A DNA stretch of 64,000 nt, taken from contig NZ_SOQX01000003.1 of NCBI RefSeq assembly GCF_004366735.1, positions 186,001 to 250,000 of the forward strand, written 5' to 3'. Below are positions 8,868-17,172 of this stretch, piece by piece (position 1 is the first letter of the stretch; each line of letters begins with the position of its first letter). Below the pieces are notes generated by a model. The model searched no databases, was not told the DNA's origin, and saw only the letters and a list, made by a program, of their open reading frames with translations. Origin of the DNA: Thiohalophilus thiocyanatoxydans. Its GTDB lineage: Bacteria > Pseudomonadota > Gammaproteobacteria > UBA6429 > Thiohalophilaceae. The position numbers were made by a program, and so were the translations under genes.

Positions 8868-9185
8868 ATGAAAAAGCTTTTCGTGGTACTGGCACTGGTA
8901 GCCCTGCAGGGTTGCAGCTGGGTCAAGCTGGATCCGGCCGCCGAACAGGTCCGGGTGGTCGAGGCGCAACATGTCGAGGGTTGCAAACGACTGGGCAAGA
9001 CCACCGTCTCGGTCAAGTCCACCGTGGCGGGTGTCGAGCGCAAGGAAGAGACCATGCAAGAGGAGCTGGAAGTCCTGGCGCGTAACCATGCGGTCGATCT
9101 CAAAGGCGATACCATCGTTGCCACTACCGGAATCGAGGATGGCAAGCGGGTCTATGACGTCTATCGCTGCAAGCAGACTGACTAG
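8868..9185 (+). CDS. DUF4156-type lipoprotein
   Basis: A 105-residue predicted lipoprotein. It has a short signal peptide with lipobox LQGC (C16), then a small domain containing EGCKRLGKTTVSVKS, EEELEVLARNHAVDLKGDTIVAT and a C-terminal YDVYRCKQ. This matches the DUF4156 pattern, in which the two Cys of the domain (in EGC and YRC) probably form a disulfide. The residue after C16 is Ser, so outer-membrane sorting is expected. It sits between panB and panC with its own ribosome-binding site, and no link to pantothenate is evident. Confidence 0.78.
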   Translation: MKKLFVVLALVALQGCSWVKLDPAAEQVRVVEAQHVEGCKRLGKTTVSVKSTVAGVERKEETMQEELEVLARNHAVDLKGDTIVATTGIEDGKRVYDVYRCKQTD

Positions 9186-9191
9186 GCATTC

Positions 9192-10067
9192 ATGCAGATC
9201 ATCCATGCCGTACGCGACATGCAGCTGCAAAGCCTGTCGTGGCGGGCCGCCGGCTGGCGCATTGCCTTTGTGCCGACCATGGGCAATTTGCATGAAGGCC
9301 ACCTGAGCCTGGTCCGCGAGGCCGCGCGCCGGGGCGACAGGGTAGTGGTCAGTATCTTCGTCAATCCGCTGCAATTCAACGAGGCCGCGGACTACCGGCA
9401 CTATCCCCGGACGTTTGAGCAGGATCGCCAGCAACTGGCGGCACTGGATGTGGCCGCCGTGTTCGCCCCGGACGAGGCGGCCATGTATCCCGAAGGACGC
9501 GAAAGTGTGACCCGGGTGGAGGTGCCGCAGTTGACGAGCGAACTGGAAGGCGCACATCGCCCCGGCCATTTCACCGGCGTCGCCACGGTCGTGACCAAGC
9601 TGTTTCAGGCGGTGCTGCCGGATCTCGCACTGTTTGGCGAGAAGGATTATCAGCAGTTGCTGGTGGTGCGCAAGCTGGCGGCCGATCTGAATATGCCCGT
9701 GGAAGTGATCGGCCTGCCAACCCGCCGGGAAGCGGACGGCCTGGCCATGAGCTCGCGCAACAGCCGGCTCAGGGCGCCCGAACGCCGCCAGGCACCCGCG
9801 TTATACGCCACCCTGCAGTGGGTCGGCGAGCAGTGGCGCGCGGGTGAGATCGATTTGAGCGCGCTGGAGGCGGCGGCGATGGCGCGGCTTGCGGATGCCG
9901 GGTTTGCCCCCGAATATATCAGCCTGCGCGATGCCGCCACCCTGCAGCCTCCCGCTGCCGGGCGGCCGGTGGTCGTTCTGGGCGCCGCCCGCCTTGGCGA
10001 GGTCCGGCTGATCGACAACCTGCGGATCGGCGCCACGCAGCCGCAAGGCGCCGACGCTGTCAAGTGA
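9192..10067 (+). CDS. panC: Pantothenate synthetase
   Basis: ATP-dependent condensation of pantoate with beta-alanine. The product is 291 residues, with the HIGH-like motif FVPTMGNLHEGHLSLV (about 27-41), FGEKDYQQL and the KMSKS-like AMSSRNSRL loop. It follows the DUF4156 lipoprotein gene by 6 bp and belongs to the folK-pan operon. Confidence 0.96.
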   Translation: MQIIHAVRDMQLQSLSWRAAGWRIAFVPTMGNLHEGHLSLVREAARRGDRVVVSIFVNPLQFNEAADYRHYPRTFEQDRQQLAALDVAAVFAPDEAAMYPEGRESVTRVEVPQLTSELEGAHRPGHFTGVATVVTKLFQAVLPDLALFGEKDYQQLLVVRKLAADLNMPVEVIGLPTRREADGLAMSSRNSRLRAPERRQAPALYATLQWVGEQWRAGEIDLSALEAAAMARLADAGFAPEYISLRDAATLQPPAAGRPVVVLGAARLGEVRLIDNLRIGATQPQGADAVK

Positions 10068-10182
10068 TGGCGCGAAAAACTCCTTATTAAAGAAGACCTT
10101 GTCTGGTAGGAAGCCCGCGTCGGGCATGCTAAAATAAACAGTCCGGAAAAGAGTCTCGTATTCAGAGAGGAAGCGCAGGACC

Positions 10183-10563
10183 ATGATGACCACCATGCTG
10201 AAGGCCAAACTGCATCGGGCCCGGGTAACCCACTCGGAGCTGGAGTACGAAGGCTCCTGCGCCATCGACGGCAAACTGCTGGAAGTTTCCGGGATCCGGG
10301 AATACGAGCAGATCGAAATCTACAACGTCACCAACGGTGAGCGATTTACCACTTACGCCATCCGGGCCGAAGATGGCTCCGGCATTGTCTCCGTCAATGG
10401 CGCCGCCGCGCACAGGGCCAACCCCGGTGATGTGATCATCATCTGCGCCTATGTCGGCCTGGACCAGAAAGAACTGGCCACCTACAAGCCCAAACTCGTC
10501 TACCTTGACGAAAATAACGACATTACCCATACCCGCAACACCATCCCCGTCCAGGTCGCCTGA
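10183..10563 (+). CDS. panD: Aspartate 1-decarboxylase proenzyme
   Basis: Makes beta-alanine from aspartate. The precursor is self-cleaved between G24 and S25 (YEGSCAIDG) to generate the pyruvoyl cofactor. The 126-residue length and the start [19 protein letters not shown] align with E. coli PanD from the first Met, so 10183 is preferred over the ATG at 10195. It lies 115 bp after panC. A degraded copy of its last ~55 bases occurs at 11643-11700. Confidence 0.96.
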   Translation: MMTTMLKAKLHRARVTHSELEYEGSCAIDGKLLEVSGIREYEQIEIYNVTNGERFTTYAIRAEDGSGIVSVNGAAAHRANPGDVIIICAYVGLDQKELATYKPKLVYLDENNDITHTRNTIPVQVA

Positions 10564-10584
10564 CCTTCATTCTCTTCTCCAACG

Positions 10585-10730
10585 CTCTGGAAAATAACGC
10601 AGAGGACGCGGAGACGCGGAGAACGCAAAGTAATTTTGAATTCTGAATTTATCGGTGAATATTGTCATTCAAACCTCAAAATTCAATACTTAGAATTGTC
10701 ACTTTATTTTCTTTGCACCTCTGCGTTAAA
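10585..10730. repeat. Palindromic intergenic element, family A copy 2
   Basis: Left arm 10585-10629 (CTCTGGAAAATAACGCAGAG start), interior with AATTTTGAATTCTGAATTT-like AT-rich inverted stretches, right arm 10707-10730. The remaining 10731-10999 holds no gene I can support. Confidence 0.85.
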
Positions 10731-10999
10731 AGCCTTGTAAACCAGTTAACCACGTTCGGTGTGTTCTGTGAATTCGGTGTTCCAGTAAAACGAACCCTGA
10801 AGATAATTTCGGATGTCACCAACGTTGCTTGCTGACGTTCGACGACATTACATAAACTTCTTTGCGATTATTCGCATGTGCTTATCTTGGTGTTAGTTTT
10901 CCGTGGCTCAAAAACATCCTTGATTAAACCGCTTCAGATCGATTTATACGCCGGCGGGTTGCATTGGTACCTGGTTAAAGGTAATGTTTTTGAGTAGCA

Positions 11000-11075
11000 G
11001 ATGGTGAGGTGTCTCACTATCAGAATAACAACGCTGATTTACCCGGCGTTGTTTATTAAACAATAACGATATAAT
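11000..11075 (+). promoter_or_regulatory. Two palindromes and a -10 box upstream of the DsrE-like gene
   Basis: A 9-4-9 inverted repeat, GATGGTGAG-GTGT-CTCACTATC (one mismatch), lies at 11000-11021. A perfect 7-1-7 palindrome, TTGTTTA-T-TAAACAA, lies at 11049-11063, directly upstream of a consensus TATAAT at 11070-11075. The second palindrome would cover the -35 region, as expected for a repressor or anaerobic/redox regulator. The regulator is not identifiable from sequence. Confidence 0.5.
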
Positions 11076-11110
11076 TAAAAATGTCATAAGAGCTATTTGA
11101 GGAGATTACT

Positions 11111-11560
11111 ATGCATAAAGTGACGAATTTTGTAAAAGGTGGACTGGTTTCGGCGGTACTGGCCACTGTTTTTCTGGGGCAGAGCGCCCTGGCGGGATCG
11201 ATGGATGCGGATCACAAGGTGATCATTCAGGTCAGCACGGATGATCCCCGTACCCAGAAAATTGCCCTGAATAATGCGGCAAACCTGCAAAAAGCATACG
11301 GAATGGATAATGTTGACGTGCAGATTGTCGCCTATGGACCGGGGCTCGGCCTGCTTTCCAAAAACGGCGATAATGCCGATCGGGTCGAGAGCATGGCAAT
11401 GCAGAATATCAACTTCAATGCCTGTTCCAATACCATGGCCAAGATAGAAAGCAAAAAAGGTAAAAAGCCTGCCCTGGCCAAGGGGGTAGAAGTGGTTCCC
11501 GGTGGTGTCGCCCGGATAGTCGAACTGCAGGAACAGGGCTACGCCTACATCCGTCCGTAA
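11111..11560 (+). CDS. Exported DsrE-family protein
   Basis: A 149-residue protein with a signal peptide (cleavage near residue 28, SALA-GS) followed by a DsrE/F-like domain: HKVIIQVSTDDPRTQKIALNNAANLQ, VDVQIVAYGPGLGLL and RVESMAMQNINFNACSNTM. The single conserved cysteine, C105, is in the position used by DsrE-type sulfurtransferases. Periplasmic DsrE-like proteins are common in sulfur oxidisers, and a sulfur-carrier role is inference. The ribosome-binding site TGAGGAG (11098-11104) supports the start. It is a single gene with its own promoter and terminator, flanked on both sides by repeats. Confidence 0.85.
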   Translation: MHKVTNFVKGGLVSAVLATVFLGQSALAGSMDADHKVIIQVSTDDPRTQKIALNNAANLQKAYGMDNVDVQIVAYGPGLGLLSKNGDNADRVESMAMQNINFNACSNTMAKIESKKGKKPALAKGVEVVPGGVARIVELQEQGYAYIRP

Positions 11561-11588
11561 GCTTGTTAGCAAAAAACTTGATCATGCA

Positions 11589-11614
11589 AAGGGCCGGTTT
11601 ACCGGCCCTTTTCT
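11589..11614 (+). terminator. Terminator after DsrE-like gene
   Basis: AAGGGCCGGT / ACCGGCCCTT, a 10-bp stem with a 2-base loop and a short T-run. Confidence 0.85.
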
Positions 11615-11642
11615 ATTCAATAACAAACCCGGAAGCGTCTGC

Positions 11643-11700
11643 CTCGACGAAATAACCCCATTACCCACGCCCGCAACACCATTCCCGTCCAGCTTGCCTG
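11643..11700 (+). pseudogene. Duplicated remnant of the panD 3' end
   Basis: The segment aligns along its length with 10505-10563, the last codons of panD (shared words include CCCGCAACACCAT and CCCGTCCAG), with scattered substitutions, a 1-bp deletion and loss of the stop codon. It is followed, as at panD, by a family A repeat (11717 on), so the gene end and its downstream repeat were copied together. It is not expressible. Confidence 0.85.
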
Positions 11701-11716
11701 GTCCCTTTTTCACTTT

Positions 11717-11765
11717 CTCTGGAAATGAACGCAGAGGACGCGGAGGCGCGGAGACGCAGAGAAGG
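11717..11765. repeat. Family A repeat, left arm only (copy 3)
   Basis: CTCTGGAAATGAACGCAGAG-type arm followed by AT-rich interior sequence; no matching right arm before the next elements. It follows the panD remnant. Confidence 0.8.
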
Positions 11766-11834
11766 CGAAAAGACAATTATAAATATTGAATTTTTGATTT
11801 TGAATTGCGATCCCACATTTGACTTAATATCTGC

Positions 11835-11936
11835 CTGTAGGTCAGGTTGCGTGCAGCGCTACCTGACAAACGCGAGTAAGTGAGCGCCAATAAATAATAA
11901 AGAAGTCACACAGGCGGAGCCAGCGTGACCAACGGA
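11835..11936. repeat. REP-like hairpin pair
   Basis: The first hairpin, 11835-11870, is GTAGGTCAGGTTGC...GCGCTACCTGAC. The second, 11907-11936, reads GTCACACAGGCGGAGCCAGC and resembles the reverse complement of the hairpin at 23567-23600. This is a pair of inverted REP units in intergenic DNA. Confidence 0.65.
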
Positions 11937-11942
11937 ACTATC

Positions 11943-12097
11943 CCTGGAAATGAACGCAGCGGGCGCGGAGTGCGTAAAGTAATTTTGGATGCTGAATTGT
12001 TCTTTGAAATTGTCATTCAAAATCCAAAATTGTCACTTTGTATTCTCTGCGACTCCGCGACTCCGCGTCCTCCGCGTTTTTTTACTATTCTGGAGAA
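11943..12097. repeat. Palindromic intergenic element, family A copy 4
   Basis: Left arm 11943-11980 (CTGGAAATGAACGCAGCGGG), AT-rich interior, right arm 12041-12097 (CTCTGCGACTCCGCGACTCC...). It lies downstream of ppc, which ends at 12132. Confidence 0.85.
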
Positions 12098-12131
12098 ATG
12101 GAATTCACTGCTGAAACAGTGCATTCCAGAT

Positions 12132-14966
12132 TTAACCGGTGTTTCGCATACCCGCGGCGATGGCGTTGATGCTGCGCAGTAGCGGGTTGAGCCATTGGTT
12201 GCGGTCTTCCTCGCTGATTGATTCGTCGCGGAAACGCTCGATGAGGATGCGCTGGATCTGGTTGAGGGGATCCAGGTAGGGGTTGCGCCGGGTGAGGGAG
12301 AGGGCGAGGTTGGGGGTTTCGGCCATCAGTTCCTGCAGCCGGGCGGCTTCGAGCACGCGCAGACGGGTGCGGTTGTATTCGGCGTTGATCATCTTGTAGA
12401 TGGTGTCCGCAGTTTGCGGATCCTTGCACAGATCGGCGTAATCGCGGGCGATGTGCATGTCGGCCTTGAACAGTGACATCTGGGTATTGCTCAGCAGGGC
12501 GCTGAAGAAGGGCCATTGCTGGTACATCTCCTGCAGCTTTTGCAGTTTTTCCGGACTGCGACCGACCCATTTTTCCAGGGCCATGCCGATGCCGTACCAC
12601 GCGGGGATCGTATGGCGCGACTGGGCCCAGCCGAAGACCCAGGCGATGGCGCGCACCGACTCCTTGGAGCGATCGGTTTTCTTGCGATGCGAGGGGCGCG
12701 AGCCGATGTTGAGCAGCCCGATCTCCGATACCGGGGTGGCTTCGTAGAAGTAATCCAGAAAGCCGGGGGTGTTATCGGTCAGTTCGCGATAATGTTGTTC
12801 ACCGGTTTTGGCCAGTTGCGCCATGATATCCAGGTATTCGGGGTTATCCGGCGGCGGCGGTTCGATCAGGTTGCGACTGGCCTTGAGCAGTCCAGTAATG
12901 CCCATGGTTAGCTCGTAAACGGCGGTCTCCTGGTTGCTGTATTTATAGGAGAGCACTTCACCCTGTTCGGTGAACTTGATCTCGCCGTGTACAGTACCGG
13001 TCGGTTGCGACAGGATCGAGTCATGGGTCGGGCCGCCGCCGCGGCCCATGGTGCCGCCGCGACCGTGGAACAGGCGCAGGCGGATGCCGCGTTGCTGGGT
13101 CAGGGCGGTGATCTGCTGCTGGGCCTGATACAGGTTCCAGGTGGAGGCGAGAATGCCGCCGTCCTTGCAGGAGTCGGAATAACCCAGCATCACTTCCTGG
13201 GTGTTGTCCGCGGCTTTGAGCAGTTCGGTATAGGTCGGAATATCCAGCAGGCGGTTCATCACCGGTTCGATATGGGCCAGGTCGTTGACCGTCTCGAACA
13301 GCGGCGAAATATGAATATGGCAGAACGGCTCACCGTCACGGTAGCCGGCCAGTCCGGCCAGCCAGCCGAGGAACATCACTTCCAGTACATGACTGGCCTG
13401 ATGGGTCATGGAGATGACGTAACTGCCAAAGGCGTGCGGGCTGACTTCCTCGCGCAGCCGGGTCATGACCTGGAATACCTCGAAGGTCTCCCGGCTCATC
13501 TCGCTCAGTTTTTCAGTGTCGATCTCCGCGGGCGGCTGGCGAATCAGTTCAGCCAGTTTGTGCAGCCGGCCATCTTCATCCAGCGCGGCGTAGTCGCTGC
13601 CGTCGATCTGGCGAATGATTTCGCTGACCGTTTCGGTGTGAATGGTCGATTCCTGACGAATATCCAGATGAGCCAGATAGAAACCAAAGGTTTCCACCAG
13701 TCGGATCAGGTTCTGCAGCTCACCGTCGGCGATGACCCGGTCGCCGTGACTGATGAGCGAATCGCGGATCAAAGAAAGATCCTTGAGCAGTTCGTGTTCG
13801 TTGATATAACCGCAACCCAGGCCGACATACTCGGCATCGGCGATACGTGACTGCAGCTTGTCCAGGGTCGCCTGCAGGCGCTTGTGCATGAGGAACAGCT
13901 TGCGCCGATAAGGTTCCTGTTTAAAACGGTGCGGATGGTCGGCAAAGATGTGCGGGTACCGCTGTTCATCCCCTTGCAGGCTGTCGTTAAAGGCGGCGTT
14001 GGGTTCGCACAGCTGGGAAGAGTGGGTCAGGGTCCGGCTCAGACCGCGGACGCGCTCGGCGTATTCCTCGACGGCGGCATGGGCCATCATGTTGACGGCC
14101 TTGACAGTGGTTTCCGGCTTGACGAACGGATTGCCGTCGCGGTCGCCGCCGATCCAGGAGCCGAAGCGAATGAAGCTCGGCACGCTCACACCGTGGTCAC
14201 GGCCATAGATATGGTTAAGGGATTTTTCCAGGTTGCGGTAGGTCTCCGGCACCGCATCGAACAGCGATTCCTTGAAGTAATAGAGCCCGTTTTTGACCTC
14301 GTCCAGCACCTGCGGCTTGTCCACCCGTACCTCGTTGGTCTTGTACAGAATCCGGATGTGGCGGCGCAGCTTCTCCTGAATTTCCTCACGCTGATTAAGT
14401 GTCAGACCGGGGATGTCCAGCTCTTCGCTGATTACGAAGATGCGTCGCAGGGCCTCAAGAATGGTGCGGCGTTTCGCCTCGGTCGGATGGGCAGTGAATA
14501 CGGGAATGTAGGCCAGCCGGTTCAGCAGGGTCTGGACCTGCGCCGGCTCGATACCGTCACCTTCCAGCTCTTTTAATATGGCGTGGTAGGACCCCTTCCA
14601 GGTGGGGCCGGTTTTACCGGCATCACGACGACGCATGCGATGCTGGAAGGATTCCTCGGCGATATTGACCAGACTGAAATAGATAGCGAATGCGCGCACC
14701 ACATGGACAAGGGTCTCGGCATCGAGCGTGGCGGTATACTCGGCCAGCTTGCGGCGCTTGTTCGGGTTGTCCGCCTCGCGCAGGCTGATGTGGCCCTTGC
14801 GCAGCGTTTCCACGGCGTTGAAGACCTCTTCACCGGCGTGCTCGCGCAGGATCTCGCCAAGGATATTGCCGAACAGCTTGACCCGGGAGCGCAACGGTTT
14901 GTCGTGCACAGGCCGATTGCCGGTTTGACGGGACCCGTCTTGCGAGAATTGTTTTTCTGCCGCCAT
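12132..14966 (-). CDS. ppc: Phosphoenolpyruvate carboxylase
   Basis: Anaplerotic carboxylation of PEP to oxaloacetate. From ATG 14966 the protein is 944 residues. Signatures seen are the catalytic-His motif VFTAHPTEA, the substrate loop GSWIGGDRDGNP, LGYSDSCKDGG and the Gly-rich loop FHGRGGTMGRGGGPTH (about residue 630). The C terminus ends AAGMRNTG, the conserved allosteric tail. A longer frame opens at 15095, but its first 43 residues have no family similarity and overlap the promoter region shared with pgi, so MAAEKQF is the chosen start. Divergent from pgi. Confidence 0.95.
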   Translation of the reverse strand: MAAEKQFSQDGSRQTGNRPVHDKPLRSRVKLFGNILGEILREHAGEEVFNAVETLRKGHISLREADNPNKRRKLAEYTATLDAETLVHVVRAFAIYFSLVNIAEESFQHRMRRRDAGKTGPTWKGSYHAILKELEGDGIEPAQVQTLLNRLAYIPVFTAHPTEAKRRTILEALRRIFVISEELDIPGLTLNQREEIQEKLRRHIRILYKTNEVRVDKPQVLDEVKNGLYYFKESLFDAVPETYRNLEKSLNHIYGRDHGVSVPSFIRFGSWIGGDRDGNPFVKPETTVKAVNMMAHAAVEEYAERVRGLSRTLTHSSQLCEPNAAFNDSLQGDEQRYPHIFADHPHRFKQEPYRRKLFLMHKRLQATLDKLQSRIADAEYVGLGCGYINEHELLKDLSLIRDSLISHGDRVIADGELQNLIRLVETFGFYLAHLDIRQESTIHTETVSEIIRQIDGSDYAALDEDGRLHKLAELIRQPPAEIDTEKLSEMSRETFEVFQVMTRLREEVSPHAFGSYVISMTHQASHVLEVMFLGWLAGLAGYRDGEPFCHIHISPLFETVNDLAHIEPVMNRLLDIPTYTELLKAADNTQEVMLGYSDSCKDGGILASTWNLYQAQQQITALTQQRGIRLRLFHGRGGTMGRGGGPTHDSILSQPTGTVHGEIKFTEQGEVLSYKYSNQETAVYELTMGITGLLKASRNLIEPPPPDNPEYLDIMAQLAKTGEQHYRELTDNTPGFLDYFYEATPVSEIGLLNIGSRPSHRKKTDRSKESVRAIAWVFGWAQSRHTIPAWYGIGMALEKWVGRSPEKLQKLQEMYQQWPFFSALLSNTQMSLFKADMHIARDYADLCKDPQTADTIYKMINAEYNRTRLRVLEAARLQELMAETPNLALSLTRRNPYLDPLNQIQRILIERFRDESISEEDRNQWLNPLLRSINAIAAGMRNTG

Positions 14967-15155
14967 GGTGGTTTGACTGTTTCGGTTGCAAAATGACCGC
15001 ACATTATAGCCGTCAAACTGTGGGGTGTGTCCATTGACGGCGTATTTTCTCTGTGATCCGAACGGCCCGGCAAACAATGGTTGCCTTGCCAGCATAGCGT
15101 GGTAGTATCTTTATAAGCCTGTAAGCTAATGAATTATGAAGGATTTGTGACCGTC

Positions 15156-16826
15156 ATGTCCAAACCGCAGCCTGCACTATCCCGCACCGCCCTGCCAGCC
15201 TGGCAGGCGCTGCGCCGCCACGCCGAACAGCTGCAATCGGTGTCTATGCGGGATCTGTTCGAGAGTGATCCGGCCCGTTTCGACCGTTTCTCGCTCACTC
15301 TGGACGATATGTTGCTGGATTATTCCAAGAACCGGATCACGGACGAGACCCTGGCTCATCTGCAGGCCCTGGCCGGGCAGTGTGACTTGCCTGACTGGAT
15401 CGAACGGTTGTTCAGCGGCGAGCGGATTAACCATACCGAGCAGCGGGCCGTGTTGCACACGGCCCTGCGTGATCCCGAGGCCGGGCCGATCCGGGTGGAC
15501 GGGGAGGATGTACTGCCGCAGGTGCAGGCGGTGCTGGCGCAGATGCGCGAGCTCAGCGAGGCGGTACGCTCCCGTCACTGGCGCGGCTACAGCGGCCAGC
15601 CAATCACCGATGTGGTGAACATCGGGGTGGGCGGTTCGGATCTGGGACCGCTGATGGCCTGCGAGGCGTTGCGCCCGTATGCGATTCACGATTTACGGAT
15701 GCATTTTGTCTCCAATGTGGACGAGAACCACATTCTCGACACCCTGGAATCGATCAAACCCGAGACCACGCTGTTTATTATTGTCTCCAAGAGCTTTACC
15801 ACCCGCGATACCCTGGTCAATGCCAAGACCGCGCGTAACTGGTTCCGGCGGGTGGCCGGGGATGACTCGGCAATGGAACGCCACTTCATCGCCGTTAGCG
15901 ACAATGTTGCCGCCGCGGGTGAGTTCGGGATTCCCGAGTCCAATATCTTTCGCATGTGGGACTGGGTCGGCGGGCGTTATTCCATGTGGTCGGCGGTCGG
16001 TCTGAGTATCGCCATCTCGGTGGGGATGGATCACTTCGAGTCGATGTTGCAGGGCGCCTGTGACATGGATCGCCATTTTCGTAACGCGCCGCTGGATCAG
16101 AACATGCCGGTGATCCTGGGGTTACTGGGCATCTGGTACAACAATTTTCTCGGCACCCAGACGTATGCCGTGCTGCCCTACGATCAGCATCTTAAATACC
16201 TGCCCGATTACCTGCGTCAGATGGACATGGAGAGTAACGGCAAGAGCGTCGATCGCCAGGGTAATCCGATTACCGATTACGAGACCGGGCCGGTATTGTT
16301 CGGTCAGCTGGGGATCACCGGCCAGCATGCGTTTTATCAATTGATGCATCAGGGCACCAAGTTGATTCCGGCGGATATTATCGCGCCGATCACCAGTCTG
16401 CACTGTATTCGTGATCACCATCGTACCCTGATGTCCAACGTCTTCGCCCAGACCGAGGCATTCATGCGCGGCAAGACCGAAGCCGAGGCCCGAACCGATA
16501 TGCAGGCCCAGGGGCTGGATGAGGCGGAGATCGAGCGGCTGTTGCCATACCGCGTCTTTCCCGGCAACAAACCGACCAATACGATTTTGTTCCACACCCT
16601 CGATCCCCGCACCCTCGGACGGTTGATCGCGCTCTACGAACACAAGGTTTTCGTCCAGGGCGTGATCTGGGACATCAACTCCTTCGATCAATGGGGCGTG
16701 GAACTGGGCAAGCAACTGGCGGATAAAATCCTGCCGGAACTGGCCGACAACGACCCGATCGACAGCCACGATACCTCGACCAACGGCCTCATCAACTACT
16801 ACAAGGGTTTGCGTCCGGATAAATAA
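15156..16826 (+). CDS. pgi: Glucose-6-phosphate isomerase
   Basis: Interconverts glucose-6-phosphate and fructose-6-phosphate. From ATG 15156 it is 556 residues. Motifs seen are VVNIGVGGSDLGPLM, SKSFTTRDTL, the active-site region GGRYSMWSAVGL, and QGTKLIPADIIAP. An upstream in-frame ATG at 15129 would add nine residues (MNYEGFVTV); the AAGGA at 15138-15142 lies between the two and does not decide clearly. The gene is divergent from ppc, with only ~190 bp for both promoters. Confidence 0.95.
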   Translation: MSKPQPALSRTALPAWQALRRHAEQLQSVSMRDLFESDPARFDRFSLTLDDMLLDYSKNRITDETLAHLQALAGQCDLPDWIERLFSGERINHTEQRAVLHTALRDPEAGPIRVDGEDVLPQVQAVLAQMRELSEAVRSRHWRGYSGQPITDVVNIGVGGSDLGPLMACEALRPYAIHDLRMHFVSNVDENHILDTLESIKPETTLFIIVSKSFTTRDTLVNAKTARNWFRRVAGDDSAMERHFIAVSDNVAAAGEFGIPESNIFRMWDWVGGRYSMWSAVGLSIAISVGMDHFESMLQGACDMDRHFRNAPLDQNMPVILGLLGIWYNNFLGTQTYAVLPYDQHLKYLPDYLRQMDMESNGKSVDRQGNPITDYETGPVLFGQLGITGQHAFYQLMHQGTKLIPADIIAPITSLHCIRDHHRTLMSNVFAQTEAFMRGKTEAEARTDMQAQGLDEAEIERLLPYRVFPGNKPTNTILFHTLDPRTLGRLIALYEHKVFVQGVIWDINSFDQWGVELGKQLADKILPELADNDPIDSHDTSTNGLINYYKGLRPDK

Positions 16827-16831
16827 CAAAT

Positions 16832-16992
16832 AACAGGGCCGAGGGACGAGTTACGAGGGACGAGGAAAAGCGATTGCGTAATCCCGACTCTGTATCATTG
16901 TTGCCAGCTCACGCGATAATACATTGACGGAAAATTCAGGAAGGAATCAGGGGCAGGGGGCTTTTTCCTCGGCCCTCGTAACTCGTCCCTGT
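16832..16992. repeat. Family B repeat as an inverted pair
   Basis: The left arm, 16832-16871, is identical to 3236-3275. The right arm, 16960-16992, is its near-perfect reverse complement (GCTTTTTCCTCGGCCCTCGT...). About 88 bp lie between them. The element sits between pgi and tRNA-Leu and could fold into a long hairpin. Confidence 0.85.
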
Positions 16993-17000
16993 GTTTAAGT

Positions 17001-17085
17001 TGGTAGCGCTCCCCGGACTCGAACCGGGACGGGTTGCCCCACGGCATTTTGAGTGCCGCGTGTCTACCAATTCCACCAGAGCGCC
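17001..17085 (-). tRNA. tRNA-Leu (CAA)
   Basis: Read on the minus strand: acceptor GGCGCTC, D-arm GTGGAATTGGTAGACAC, anticodon stem CGGCA/TGCCG around loop CTCAAAA (anticodon CAA), a long class II variable arm, T-arm CCGGTTCGAGTCCGG and an encoded CCA (17003-17001). Positions 1 and 72 form a G-U pair. The long variable arm and anticodon identify leucine. It is convergent with pgi and divergent from queA. Confidence 0.93.
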
Positions 17086-17172
17086 ATTGCGGCGGCCATT
17101 ATAGGCAAATCGGGCGGCGGTTGTAAGGGCGTTTGGGGTCGAAGGGGTTCAAATCTGCTACTATGCGCCGCC

